Below, in pieces: positions 1-7,575 of a DNA stretch of 64,000 bases (position 1 is its first letter; the number at the start of each line of letters is the position of its first letter). The notes beneath the pieces are model-generated. The model was not told the origin of the DNA, made no database searches, and saw only the letters and a list, made by a program, of their open reading frames with translations. The translations under genes were made by a program, and so were the position numbers. Source of the stretch: Gordonia sp. ABSL11-1 (GTDB lineage Bacteria > Actinomycetota > Actinomycetes > Mycobacteriales > Mycobacteriaceae); assembly GCF_030315685.1 (NCBI RefSeq), contig NZ_JASXSI010000006.1, positions 1-64,000 on the forward strand, in the 5' to 3' direction.

Positions 1-207
1 ATCCCCGCCGACGGTCCGGGGGATCGCGTTCCCGACGGCGATGGTCGGGTAGCTGATCAGCGCGGCCAGGGCGGTGCGTTTGCGGTTCCACGCCGACATG
101 GCTCCGGCCGCGGTGGACCATATCTCGTTCAGGCCAACGCCGTCGGCCGTCTTGTTGACGAGAACGTCGCCGTGCTGTGAACTCCAATTCGGAATGGTCC
201 GGAACAC
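1..207 (-). CDS. Phage minor-tail-like protein, 5' part only
   Basis: An open frame runs off the left edge on the minus strand. From a GTG at 207 it reads MFRTIPNWSSQHGDVLVNK and continues through DGVGLNEIWSTAAGAMSAWN to ISYPTIAVGNAIPRTVGGD, about 69 residues in the window. The pattern of a tryptophan-rich start, a short helix with WN and a following R/T-rich helix reminds me of the N-termini of actinophage minor tail proteins. That is recall of a family style, not a database match. No good ribosome-binding site precedes the GTG, and an ATG at 99 is an alternative start. The frame upstream is closed by a stop near 263. The nearby tRNA fragment supports a phage origin. Confidence 0.35.
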   Translation of the reverse strand, partial: MFRTIPNWSSQHGDVLVNKTADGVGLNEIWSTAAGAMSAWNRKRTALAALISYPTIAVGNAIPRTVGGD

Positions 208-776
208 CGGACGGAGGGAAACGAGAAATCCGCGACGCCTGGGCAACGGTAGAGCTCGGTCCTACCGAACTGGGATGTGAAGGTGTCGGCGAGGCACTCA
301 CGCCGTAGAACTTGCGGACGCTCACCAAACGAACCGCGAGCCGGTGCCGGGTACTGCCCAGCGATGCCGTACTGCCCGCCGCCCTATGCCCCGCCCACGG
401 CTCATCGCTAGCCTCAGCGCACCGAGTGGCGCACCGCTGCCATGCCACCCCCGTACTACCCACACGCGCCATCTCAACGGTGATCCAGCGGTAGCCGCTA
501 CTGAGCAACAGGTAGCGATGTATGCGTTCCTACCTGCGTCGATTCGAGTTCCCGTCAAGCGAAAGCACAGGTGATAGCGGTGCCAAACAGGTGGGTTGGG
601 CGTTCTTGAATTCCGCCCGGTGTCGGTTCGAGTCCGACTGGGGGCACCGCATCAGCCTGAGTAGCTCGTCAGCGCAGGCAGCACACACGCGGCTTCCGAC
701 ACGTTCGGCCAAAGCCGTTGACTCGACCACCCCTGCCATTACTGTGGTACACATCACACCGTATTGGAGGAGTGGC
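208..776. other. Non-coding stretch with phage-host junction
   Basis: No convincing gene is seen in this 570-bp stretch. The open frames across 310-780 have arginine- and proline-rich compositions typical of antisense reading of high-G+C DNA, and none has a ribosome-binding site. The only recognisable element is the tRNA 3' end at 621-648. The last 120 bp before 777 should hold the promoter of the Sdh1 operon; no clear -10/-35 pair stands out. Confidence 0.5.
621..648 (+). other. tRNA 3'-end fragment, putative att site
   Basis: Positions 622-638 form a tRNA T-arm: stem GTCGG, loop TTCGAGT, stem CCGAC. It is followed by TGGGGGC as the 3' acceptor strand, discriminator A and CC at 646-648. The matching 5' acceptor strand (GCCCCCA), D-arm and anticodon arm are absent in the 80 bp upstream, so this is not a working tRNA. 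A lone tRNA 3' end is what integration of a phage or island into a tRNA gene leaves at one end of the element. Phage-like sequence lies to the left and conserved chromosomal genes start at 777 on the right, so this is the likely core of one attachment site. The tRNA isotype cannot be told from this part. Confidence 0.55.
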
Positions 777-1067
777 ATGGCAACCATCGAGATGAAGGAC
801 CTCCGCCGAAGTATCGGGCTGTTGCGGCATCACATCAGCAGCCTGAAGGTGCAGTACGGGGATGTCGACGCCGTCCGACGGATGACCAACGACCTCGATC
901 GGCTCGAGATCGATCTGCATGACTTCGAGCATTCGCCACCACCCCTGCTCAAGCCGTCGAAGCGGGAGGACGTGGTGTACGTCCCGGACAGCAAATCAGA
1001 CGAGGCCGCATGGCTCGGCGCGCAAGACGAAGGGCTGGGCTTCCACTCGCGTGAGCGAACGAAGTGA
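777..1067 (+). CDS. Rv0250c-like small conserved protein
   Basis: A 96-residue acidic/basic soluble protein of unknown function begins MATIEMKDLRRSIGLLRHH. The ATG at 777 was chosen because GGAGGAG sits just upstream (766-772); the longer frame back to 522 crosses the tRNA fragment. Its stop overlaps the GTG of the next gene by four bases (GTGA), so the two are translationally coupled. M. tuberculosis has a 97-residue protein, Rv0250c, in the same place in front of the Sdh1 genes, and I take this as its ortholog from position and length. The N-terminal half is predicted helical. No signal peptide or membrane segment is seen. A role in Sdh1 assembly is only an inference from context. Confidence 0.8.
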   Translation: MATIEMKDLRRSIGLLRHHISSLKVQYGDVDAVRRMTNDLDRLEIDLHDFEHSPPPLLKPSKREDVVYVPDSKSDEAAWLGAQDEGLGFHSRERTK

Positions 1068-1888
1068 GCGCCCCCGCGACTGAGCGGGTGGCAACCGGGG
1101 TCTTCTCTCCGGGACGAGCGCGCGTCCTGGCGCGCACACTTCGAGTCGACAGGTGGTGGCTGTCGCCGCTGTTGACGGTGCTCGGCCTGTCGGCTTTCGT
1201 CGTCTATGCGACGGTTCGTTCGTTTGTCCGCAGTGCCTATTGGGTCGCCGACTACCACTACCTGACGCCGTTCTATTCACCGTGCCTGAGCGAGTCGTGC
1301 GTTCCCGGGTCGAGCCATTTCGGCACTCCCTTCCCGGAACTCCCCATGTGGATTCCGCTCGGTTTCGTCGTCCTGCCGTTCCTCCTCGGCTTCCGACTCA
1401 CGTGTTACTACTACCGCAAGGCCTACTACCGGTCGTTCTGGCTCTCGCCACCGGCATGTGCCGTGGCCGAACCGCACAGTCGGTACTCCGGCGAGACCCG
1501 GCTCCCGCTGATCCTCCAGAACGCGCACCGCTACTTCTTCTATGTGGCGCTGATCGTGTCGTTGATCAACACCTACGACGCTGTGACGGCATTCCATGGC
1601 AAGGACGGTGGCTTCGGCTTCGGGCTGGGCAACGTGATCCTCGTCGGAAACGTGATCCTGCTGTGGATCTACACGCTGTCCTGCCACTCATGCCGGCACG
1701 TCACGGGAGGCCGGCTCAAGCACTTCTCGGCGCACCCGATCCGGTACTGGATCTGGAGTCAGGTCTCGAAGCTCAACACCCGACACATGCAGTACGCCTG
1801 GATCACCCTCGGCACGCTCGTGCTCACCGATTTCTACATCATGCTGGTGGCCAGTGCCACCATCTCCGACCTGCGATTCGTGGGTTGA
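1064..1888 (+). CDS. sdhC: Sdh1 succinate dehydrogenase membrane anchor
   Basis: A 274-residue polytopic membrane protein, ortholog of Rv0249c by position next to SdhA and SdhB. About five hydrophobic segments are visible, near residues 36-55, 95-115, 155-172, 190-208 and 245-265. It anchors the catalytic subunits and passes electrons from the iron-sulfur protein to menaquinone. A compact CHSCRH motif near residue 207 follows a membrane segment. Published work on M. smegmatis Sdh1 describes a membrane-embedded Rieske-type 2Fe-2S cluster in this subunit, and these Cys/His residues are candidate ligands. The GTG start at 1064 overlaps the upstream stop. There are 60 bp to the next gene, so it is part of one operon. 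Confidence 0.85.
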   Translation: MSAPATERVATGVFSPGRARVLARTLRVDRWWLSPLLTVLGLSAFVVYATVRSFVRSAYWVADYHYLTPFYSPCLSESCVPGSSHFGTPFPELPMWIPLGFVVLPFLLGFRLTCYYYRKAYYRSFWLSPPACAVAEPHSRYSGETRLPLILQNAHRYFFYVALIVSLINTYDAVTAFHGKDGGFGFGLGNVILVGNVILLWIYTLSCHSCRHVTGGRLKHFSAHPIRYWIWSQVSKLNTRHMQYAWITLGTLVLTDFYIMLVASATISDLRFVG

Positions 1889-1948
1889 TCCTGTGCTGTC
1901 ACCGATCTGCCTGACACACAATCGATCTGACGCTGGGAGCCTTGCCGG

Positions 1949-3877
1949 ATGACCGAACCGGAACGCCACAAGTACGACGTCGTCGTGATCGGCGCCGGAG
2001 GTGCCGGCCTGCGGGCCGTCATCGAGGCCCGCGAGAAGGGCTACTCGGTGGCGGTCGTGTGCAAGTCGCTGTTCGGTAAGGCACACACCGTGATGGCCGA
2101 GGGTGGCTGCGCGGCATCGATGGGCAACGCCAACGAGAAGGACAACTGGCAGACCCATTTCCAGGACACCATGCGCGGTGGCAAGTTCCTGAACAACTGG
2201 CGGATGGCCGAACTCCACGCCAAGGAGGCTCCCGATCGCGTCTGGGAGCTGGAAACCTATGGGGCGCTGTTCGATCGGACGCCCGACGGCCGTATTGCCC
2301 AGCGCAACTTCGGAGGTCACACCTACCCGCGACTCGCCCACGTCGGCGACCGCACGGGTCTCGAACTGATCCGGACCATGCAGCAGAAGATCGTCTCACT
2401 GCAGCAGGAGGACCATGCTGCGACCGGCGACTACGAGTCCCGGATTCGGGTCTTCGCCGAGTGCACCATCACCGAATTGCTCAAGGACGGTGACGCGATC
2501 GCCGGGGCGTTCGGGTACTGGCGCGAATCCGGTCGCTTCGTGGTGTTCGAGGCCCCGGCGGTGGTGCTGGCCACCGGCGGGATCGGCAAGTCGTTCAAGG
2601 TGACGTCGAACTCCTGGGAATACACCGGCGACGGGCACGCTCTCGCGCTGCGCGCGGGCGCCAGTCTGATCAACATGGAGTTCGTCCAGTTCCACCCGAC
2701 CGGCATGGTGTGGCCACCCAGCGTCAAGGGAATCCTGGTGACCGAAGGTGTCCGAGGTGACGGCGGTGTCCTGAAGAACACCGACGACAAGCGCTTCATG
2801 TTCGACTACATCCCGCCGGTGTTCAAGGGGCAGTATGCCGAGACCGAAGAAGAAGCCGACAAATGGCTCGCCGACAACGACAGCGCCCGCCGCACACCCG
2901 ATCTCCTGCCGCGCGACGAGGTGGCCCGCGCGATCAACGAGGAGGTCAAGGCCGGCCGCGGCACCGAGCACGGCGGCGTCTACCTGGACATCGCGTCGCG
3001 CATGCCCGCCGACGAGATCATCCGCCGACTGCCCTCGATGCATCATCAGTTCAAAGAGCTTGCGGACGTGGATATCACGGCCGAACCCATGGAGGTCGGG
3101 CCCACCTGCCACTACGTGATGGGCGGCGTCGAGGTCGACCCGGACACCGGGGCCGCGCGGGTTCCCGGCCTGTTCGCGGCCGGTGAGTGCTCGGGTGGCA
3201 TGCACGGTTCGAATCGGTTGGGCGGCAATTCGTTGTCCGATCTGCTCGTGTTCGGCCGTCGCGCCGGACTGGGCGCCGCGTCGTACGTCGAGTCGCTGGC
3301 CACCCGACCCGAGATCTCCGACGACGACATCGAGCGCGCCGCCGCGTTCGCGTTGGCGCCGTTCGACCCACCGTCGGACGGCTCACCCGAGAATCCGTAC
3401 ACCCTGCACACGGACCTGCAGCAATCCATGAACGACCTGGTGGGCATCATCCGGAAGGACGAGGAGGTCCAGGAGGCCATCGATGTCCTCCGGGACATCC
3501 GGGGCCGGTTGGGCCAGATGCAGGTCGAGGGCCATCGACAGTTCAATCCCGGTTGGCACCTGGCGGTCGACCTGCGCAACATGCTGCTGGTCTGCGAATG
3601 TGTCGCCCAGGCAGCTCTGTTGCGCACCGAGAGCCGTGGTGGTCACACCCGCGACGACCATCCGTCGATGGACTCCACCTGGCGCAACACCCTGCTGGTG
3701 TGCACTGCCGACGGCGCCGGCGAATCACCGGTCCCCACGGTGACGGTGATCAAGGAGGAACAGGTCCCGATGCGGCCGGACCTCCTGGAGCTCTTCGACT
3801 TCGACGAGATCGAGAAGTATTACACCGCCGGTGAGATCGCCGGTCATCCCGACGCCGGGGGAGGCAAGGAGGACTGA
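1949..3877 (+). CDS. sdhA: Succinate dehydrogenase flavoprotein (Sdh1)
   Basis: A 642-residue flavoprotein that oxidises succinate to fumarate with covalently bound FAD; ortholog of Rv0248c. The dinucleotide-binding motif VVVIGAGGAGLRA is at residues 11-23. KAHTVMAEGG (about 45-54) carries the histidine that normally links FAD. FHPTG and GVRGDGG are substrate-site motifs. A second FAD-binding stretch, GLFAAGECSGGMHGSNRLGG, lies near residue 410, followed by the C-terminal helical domain. The ATG at 1949 has a plausible purine-rich site (GGGAG). Its stop at 3877 is one base before the sdhB start, so expression is coupled. Length matches the family. Confidence 0.95.
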   Translation: MTEPERHKYDVVVIGAGGAGLRAVIEAREKGYSVAVVCKSLFGKAHTVMAEGGCAASMGNANEKDNWQTHFQDTMRGGKFLNNWRMAELHAKEAPDRVWELETYGALFDRTPDGRIAQRNFGGHTYPRLAHVGDRTGLELIRTMQQKIVSLQQEDHAATGDYESRIRVFAECTITELLKDGDAIAGAFGYWRESGRFVVFEAPAVVLATGGIGKSFKVTSNSWEYTGDGHALALRAGASLINMEFVQFHPTGMVWPPSVKGILVTEGVRGDGGVLKNTDDKRFMFDYIPPVFKGQYAETEEEADKWLADNDSARRTPDLLPRDEVARAINEEVKAGRGTEHGGVYLDIASRMPADEIIRRLPSMHHQFKELADVDITAEPMEVGPTCHYVMGGVEVDPDTGAARVPGLFAAGECSGGMHGSNRLGGNSLSDLLVFGRRAGLGAASYVESLATRPEISDDDIERAAAFALAPFDPPSDGSPENPYTLHTDLQQSMNDLVGIIRKDEEVQEAIDVLRDIRGRLGQMQVEGHRQFNPGWHLAVDLRNMLLVCECVAQAALLRTESRGGHTRDDHPSMDSTWRNTLLVCTADGAGESPVPTVTVIKEEQVPMRPDLLELFDFDEIEKYYTAGEIAGHPDAGGGKED

Positions 3878-3878
3878 C

Positions 3879-4625
3879 ATGGGCTACGACGCGAAGTTCC
3901 GGGTGTGGCGCGGTGACGCCGATTCAGGTGGCCTCCAGGATTTCACGGTCCTCGCCAACGACGGCGAGGTGGTGCTCGACATCATCCATCGACTGCAGGC
4001 CACGCAGGCGCCCGACCTGGCGGTGCGATGGAACTGCAAGGCGGGCAAGTGCGGATCGTGTTCGGCGGAGGTGAACGGTCGGCCCAAACTGCTGTGCATG
4101 ACCCGGATGTCGACCTTCACCGAGGACGAGGTCATCACGGTGACACCAATGCGGACGTTCCCGGTGGTCCGAGATCTGGTCACCGATGTGTCGTTCAACT
4201 ACGCGAAGGCCCGCGAGATCCAGTCGTTCACACCACCGGAAGGTCTGGGGCCGGGCGAATATCGGATGAAGCAGGTCGATGTCCAGCGCTCCCAGGAGTT
4301 CCGGAAGTGCATCGAGTGCTTTCTCTGTCAGGACACTTGCCACGTCGTCCGCGATCATGAGGAGAACAAGCAGAACTTCGCCGGTCCGCGATTCCTGATG
4401 CGTATCGCCGAGCTCGACATGCATCCGCTCGACGTCGCCGAGCGACGGGACACGGCCCAGTCCGAGCACGGTCTGGGCCTGTGCAACATCACCAAGTGCT
4501 GTACGGATGTCTGTCCCGAACACATCAAGATCACCGACAATGCGTTGATCCCGATGAAGGAACGGGTGGTGGATCGTCGATACGATCCGCTGGCATGGCT
4601 GGGTAACAAACTCTTTCGGCGATAG
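3879..4625 (+). CDS. sdhB: Succinate dehydrogenase iron-sulfur protein (Sdh1)
   Basis: A 248-residue iron-sulfur subunit, the same length as Rv0247c. It carries electrons from FAD to the membrane anchor. The N-terminal ferredoxin-like domain has CKAGKCGSC followed by a fourth Cys in LLCM (2Fe-2S). The C-terminal domain has CIECFLCQDTC and a later CCTDVCPEH (4Fe-4S and 3Fe-4S). The ATG at 3879 has an excellent GGAGG site (3868-3872), so the in-frame extension back to 3831 inside sdhA was not used. It is the last gene of the Sdh1 operon. Confidence 0.95.
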   Translation: MGYDAKFRVWRGDADSGGLQDFTVLANDGEVVLDIIHRLQATQAPDLAVRWNCKAGKCGSCSAEVNGRPKLLCMTRMSTFTEDEVITVTPMRTFPVVRDLVTDVSFNYAKAREIQSFTPPEGLGPGEYRMKQVDVQRSQEFRKCIECFLCQDTCHVVRDHEENKQNFAGPRFLMRIAELDMHPLDVAERRDTAQSEHGLGLCNITKCCTDVCPEHIKITDNALIPMKERVVDRRYDPLAWLGNKLFRR

Positions 4626-4639
4626 CCGGGTCAGGAACG

Positions 4640-4915
4640 ATGGTCATGGCGACAGCAACACTTCTCTCCTCGGACGAGCTCGAGATCCGCGTCATCTTCA
4701 CCGATCCCGTGACAGACGTGATCGGCTATGTCCGCGACGTCGTCCGTGATCGCGCCCCGATGGTGTTGTCGACGGGAAAGGACACCACCGCCTACGTCGT
4801 GCTCCTCGCCAACGTCAGGGAGTTCACTCTCGCCGAGGACGACACCGACAGCTCACACGTCGCCGACGACGACCCGGTGACCGTCGTGACGTCGATCGCC
4901 GAGCTGGACGGGTAG
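4640..4915 (+). CDS. Small protein of unknown function
   Basis: A 91-residue acidic protein, MVMATATLLSSDELEIRVIF onward, with an alternating beta/alpha look and a very acidic middle. It starts 15 bp after sdhB on the same strand, with AGGA upstream of the ATG at 4640; a second ATG at 4646 is also possible. I do not recognise a family. It has no signal peptide and no membrane segment. The spacing suggests it may be co-transcribed with sdhCAB. Confidence 0.65.
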   Translation: MVMATATLLSSDELEIRVIFTDPVTDVIGYVRDVVRDRAPMVLSTGKDTTAYVVLLANVREFTLAEDDTDSSHVADDDPVTVVTSIAELDG

Positions 4916-5039
4916 CGCGTCACCTCCTCGCGCGGGCATCGTTTGCTTGATTTCTGATCACCAAATACGGAACGCACTGTCTTGGATATCACAGCAGTTT
5001 CGTTCGGCACTCTGACCTGCGCAGACGTACCCTCGACAT

Positions 5040-5240
5040 GTGACTGGGAAAACCGAACAGCAGCACATCGATGAGGTCCGTGACCGTCTGGCGGCGCGCT
5101 TCCCCGATCAGCCCACCGACGCGGTCGCGGCCGCCGTCGACACCGTGTACCGCGAATTGGGCGACACCCGCGTCCGCGATTTCATCCCGCTGCTGGTGGA
5201 GCGTCGCGCCGGCGCCGAGCTAGCCGCGCTCGCGCACTGA
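5040..5240 (+). CDS. Three-helix-bundle small protein
   Basis: A 66-residue protein starting at GTG 5040. It has the look of the small actinobacterial 'three-helix bundle dimerization domain' proteins: an amphipathic helix with VRDRLAARFP, a helix with AVAAAVDTVYRELGD, and a C-terminal helix with RDFIPLLVERRA. No enzymatic motif is present. Related domains occur alone or next to ArsR-type regulators, but there is no regulator beside this copy. Its 3' end overlaps the 3' end of the convergent gene at 5220-5438 by 21 bp. Confidence 0.7.
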   Translation: MTGKTEQQHIDEVRDRLAARFPDQPTDAVAAAVDTVYRELGDTRVRDFIPLLVERRAGAELAALAH

Positions 5241-5438
5241 GTTCCGCAGCCCGTACTCGTCCTCGAGCCGCCTGATCTGAGCGCGCACCTGATACAGCTC
5301 GTCGCGGAGGCCGGGCAACTGCTTCGCGGGCGTGCGAGGATTCTCCAGGTCGGCGACGAGCACATCGGCGATCCGCTCGAACTCGGTGACGAACACAATC
5401 GCCTGCGCATGGTCTGAATCGTCTTGCTCGGTGCGCAT
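5220..5438 (-). CDS. Small helical protein of unknown function
   Basis: A 72-residue protein starting MRTEQDDSDHAQAIVF. It consists of two predicted amphipathic helices (about 12-31 and 41-64) with charged heptads such as LPGLRDELYQVRAQIRRLED, so a coiled coil is likely. The frame is open for 149 codons further upstream but that part is low-quality sequence, so the ATG at 5438 was chosen. It overlaps the previous gene tail to tail. I do not recognise the family. Confidence 0.6.
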   Translation of the reverse strand: MRTEQDDSDHAQAIVFVTEFERIADVLVADLENPRTPAKQLPGLRDELYQVRAQIRRLEDEYGLRNSVRERG

Positions 5439-5739
5439 GAGAGTGCAATCTACGCTCCCCGACATCACTCGGCTCACCGAACCGGCACGGCAGTCCGTTT
5501 CGTGTCGTTCACCACGGGGTGTCATCTGAGCGACGGACAACCCCGGTGTAGAGACCGCGTGTCGCATTTTCTCGCGCAACGTCATCAATGCATGTGCGAC
5601 CAGCACGTTCTGCACACAATGATGTACCTGGCGAACATTCTGTGAATGGTCTCTTCGTACGAGTGATTCACGATCGCTCACTTTGTACGATCGGCGCATG
5701 GCCGTCCATGGTGGCAAACATCGAGTTCGACAATCAACG
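5439..5739. other. Intergenic region before PE-PPE esterase
   Basis: About 300 bp with no supported gene; noticeably richer in A and T than its surroundings. Near 5659-5696 there is an imperfect dyad, TCGTACGAGTGA against TCACTTTGTACGA, with a one-base length difference between arms. It could be an operator for the esterase that follows, but the evidence is weak. Confidence 0.35.
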
Positions 5740-7269
5740 ATGTCACATTCCCGACGTGCCGTCGACACCCGGTTGACCGTGCTGTCGGCGGTGGCGGGCG
5801 CCGTGTGCATTGCGACTCTGGCACCTACGGGAAGCGCATCGGCAGAGACGGTTTCGGTGGTCGACGGCTTGATCGCCGACGGCACCGTCTACGACGTCAC
5901 GGGCCGCGATTACGACCCGGACGCCGGGGACATCGACTTCTTCGATGACCTCCCCGGGAGCGCGACCATCGTCGTCACCCCCGGCACCGACGACACCACA
6001 TTGTTTCCGCGCATCAAGCCGCTGATCACCAATCGGCAGGCACTGATCGTCAATTATCCGCAGTCGTTCGGCCCGATCATCGCCGGACGATCCGGAAAAC
6101 CGTTCTTTCTCGCCCCGAGCTACACCGATTCGAAGGCCACCGCCGTCGAGCAGAACCTGAAGGTCATGGCGGCCTTCGCGACGGCCGGCTCCGATCGACC
6201 GCCGATGGTGGTCTACACCGGTTACTCGCAGGGCGCCGATGCAGTCGGCGATGCCGCCGAGAAGGCAATCGCGGCCGGAGTCTTCGATGTCGACAAGGGT
6301 CGCGTCGTCCTCGTCTCCGATCCACGCAGCCCATGGGGCATCAAGGCGTGGCTCGCCGATATGCCGCTGCTCCCGCAGGTGGCGAGTGTCGTCGGCATCG
6401 ACTCCGACGACGCGCGGAACCCTGCGAACACCGGTGCCGCCGACGTCATGTCGGTGATCATCGCCGGCGATCCCGCCGCCAACTTCCAGTGGCGATGGGA
6501 CCGTCCGGTGTCGTCTCTGATCGTCGATGCCGCCGGGTTCTGGACCATTCACCTCGGCAACGGTCCGCAGTCCTATGCGACGTTGGATCGCACCGACGAG
6601 GCCACCATGTACAGGAGCGTCGAGGGCAACACCCGCTACGCGGTCTATGACGTCGGGCACCCCCTCGCACTGCTCAACCAGTGGGCGCACGACGAGTTGG
6701 GCCTGTCCTACACCGCCGACGACGTCGCCCGCTGGAATCGTGACGCCGAGGCGTTCTATCCGATGCAGCGACCCGGCGTCGACAATGCCGCCGTCAAGGT
6801 CAAAGCCGCGCCGTCGGCGACGCCGACCGGTCGATACGACGTGACCGTCCCGTCGTCGGTGGCGACGGGCGAGACCTCACGCTCAGCGGCGAGCTCGTCG
6901 GTCCCGGCCTCGCCGCAACAGTCATCGCAGCAACAATCGTCGCAACTGAAGTCGGTGCAACAGCAGTCGGTGCAACAGCAGTCGGTGCAACAGCAGTCGT
7001 CGACGGCCGTACCGAGCAACACCTCGACGGCCCCGACGACTCGTGCCGAGTCACCGGCGTCGGAACCAACCGCGTCCTTACCGACGCCGCCGGTGCCGAC
7101 AGCACCCGATGGCGCGTCGTCGCATCCCCCTGCATCGGAATCAACGGGTGGTTCGCAGTCGCCCACCTCCGAGTCGGATAGCTCGGACGACCCGACCTCG
7201 GATGAGTCCGCTTCCGATGACGGGGAAGATTCGTCACCGGATTCGGGGTCGGATTCGTCTGAGGGTTGA
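5740..7269 (+). CDS. Secreted PE-PPE-domain esterase
   Basis: A 509-residue exported alpha/beta-hydrolase. An N-terminal signal peptide (basic start, hydrophobic LTVLSAVAGAVCIATLA, then SASA before E) covers about residues 1-33. The catalytic domain, about 50-350, carries VYTGYSQGADAVGD with the nucleophile serine in GYSQG. This is the signature of the PE-PPE C-terminal hydrolase family seen in mycobacteria, here without any PE or PPE domain. The last 150 residues are a Ser/Pro/Gln/Thr-rich tail with a short repeat of QQSVQ units encoded by 15-bp DNA repeats, probably a wall-spanning linker. The ATG at 5740 gives the best signal peptide; 5698 and 5683 are alternatives. Likely substrates are acyl esters or lipids of the envelope. 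Confidence 0.8.
   Translation: MSHSRRAVDTRLTVLSAVAGAVCIATLAPTGSASAETVSVVDGLIADGTVYDVTGRDYDPDAGDIDFFDDLPGSATIVVTPGTDDTTLFPRIKPLITNRQALIVNYPQSFGPIIAGRSGKPFFLAPSYTDSKATAVEQNLKVMAAFATAGSDRPPMVVYTGYSQGADAVGDAAEKAIAAGVFDVDKGRVVLVSDPRSPWGIKAWLADMPLLPQVASVVGIDSDDARNPANTGAADVMSVIIAGDPAANFQWRWDRPVSSLIVDAAGFWTIHLGNGPQSYATLDRTDEATMYRSVEGNTRYAVYDVGHPLALLNQWAHDELGLSYTADDVARWNRDAEAFYPMQRPGVDNAAVKVKAAPSATPTGRYDVTVPSSVATGETSRSAASSSVPASPQQSSQQQSSQLKSVQQQSVQQQSVQQQSSTAVPSNTSTAPTTRAESPASEPTASLPTPPVPTAPDGASSHPPASESTGGSQSPTSESDSSDDPTSDESASDDGEDSSPDSGSDSSEG
6961..7005 (+). repeat. 15-bp tandem repeat in esterase tail
   Basis: The unit CAGCAGTCGGTGCAA is repeated twice exactly from 6961 and then as a partial third copy ending in CAGCAGTCGTCG. 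Looser copies precede it from about 6918. It encodes QQSVQ units in the low-complexity C-terminal tail. Such repeats change length easily by slippage. Confidence 0.8.
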
Positions 7270-7352
7270 CGACCCTTCGAGACGCTCGCAAGCTCCCTCC
7301 TCAGAGACCACCTGTGGCCATCGCCGACCGACTCGTGTGGTCAACTCGATAG

Positions 7353-7574
7353 ATGACCAGCTCCTCGACGACAGTCGTCGCCATGGCGGACGCGAACGCG
7401 GCAATCCTCACACTCGGTATCGCGGCCTACGCGGCGGCCATCCTGATCGGGATCGGGCTGGGCATCAACGCCATCCAACATCACCGGCGACAACGAGCGA
7501 TTATCGCGGCGGTTGTCGTGGGAGTGCTCGTACTGGCCGGCGTCGTCGTCGCGGTCGCCAGCAGCATTCACTGA
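7353..7574 (+). CDS. Small two-helix membrane protein
   Basis: A 73-residue protein with two predicted transmembrane helices, about residues 17-38 (ILTLGIAAYAAAILIGIGLG) and 48-70 (AIIAAVVVGVLVLAGVVVAV), joined by a basic loop (HHRRQR). The family is unknown. It lies between two esterase genes and ends one base before the stop of the convergent hydrolase. The ATG at 7353 is the first in frame; no strong ribosome-binding site is seen. Confidence 0.6.
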   Translation: MTSSSTTVVAMADANAAILTLGIAAYAAAILIGIGLGINAIQHHRRQRAIIAAVVVGVLVLAGVVVAVASSIH

Positions 7575-7575
7575 G

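Noticed and set aside
570-648. A complete tRNA gene ending at 648
   Set aside because: Only the T-arm and 3' acceptor strand are present. No matching 5' acceptor, D-arm or seven-base anticodon loop can be drawn in the upstream sequence.
522-776. Longer N-terminus for the Rv0250c-like protein
   Set aside because: The extension crosses the tRNA fragment and has no ribosome-binding site, while the ATG at 777 has GGAGGAG and gives the expected length.
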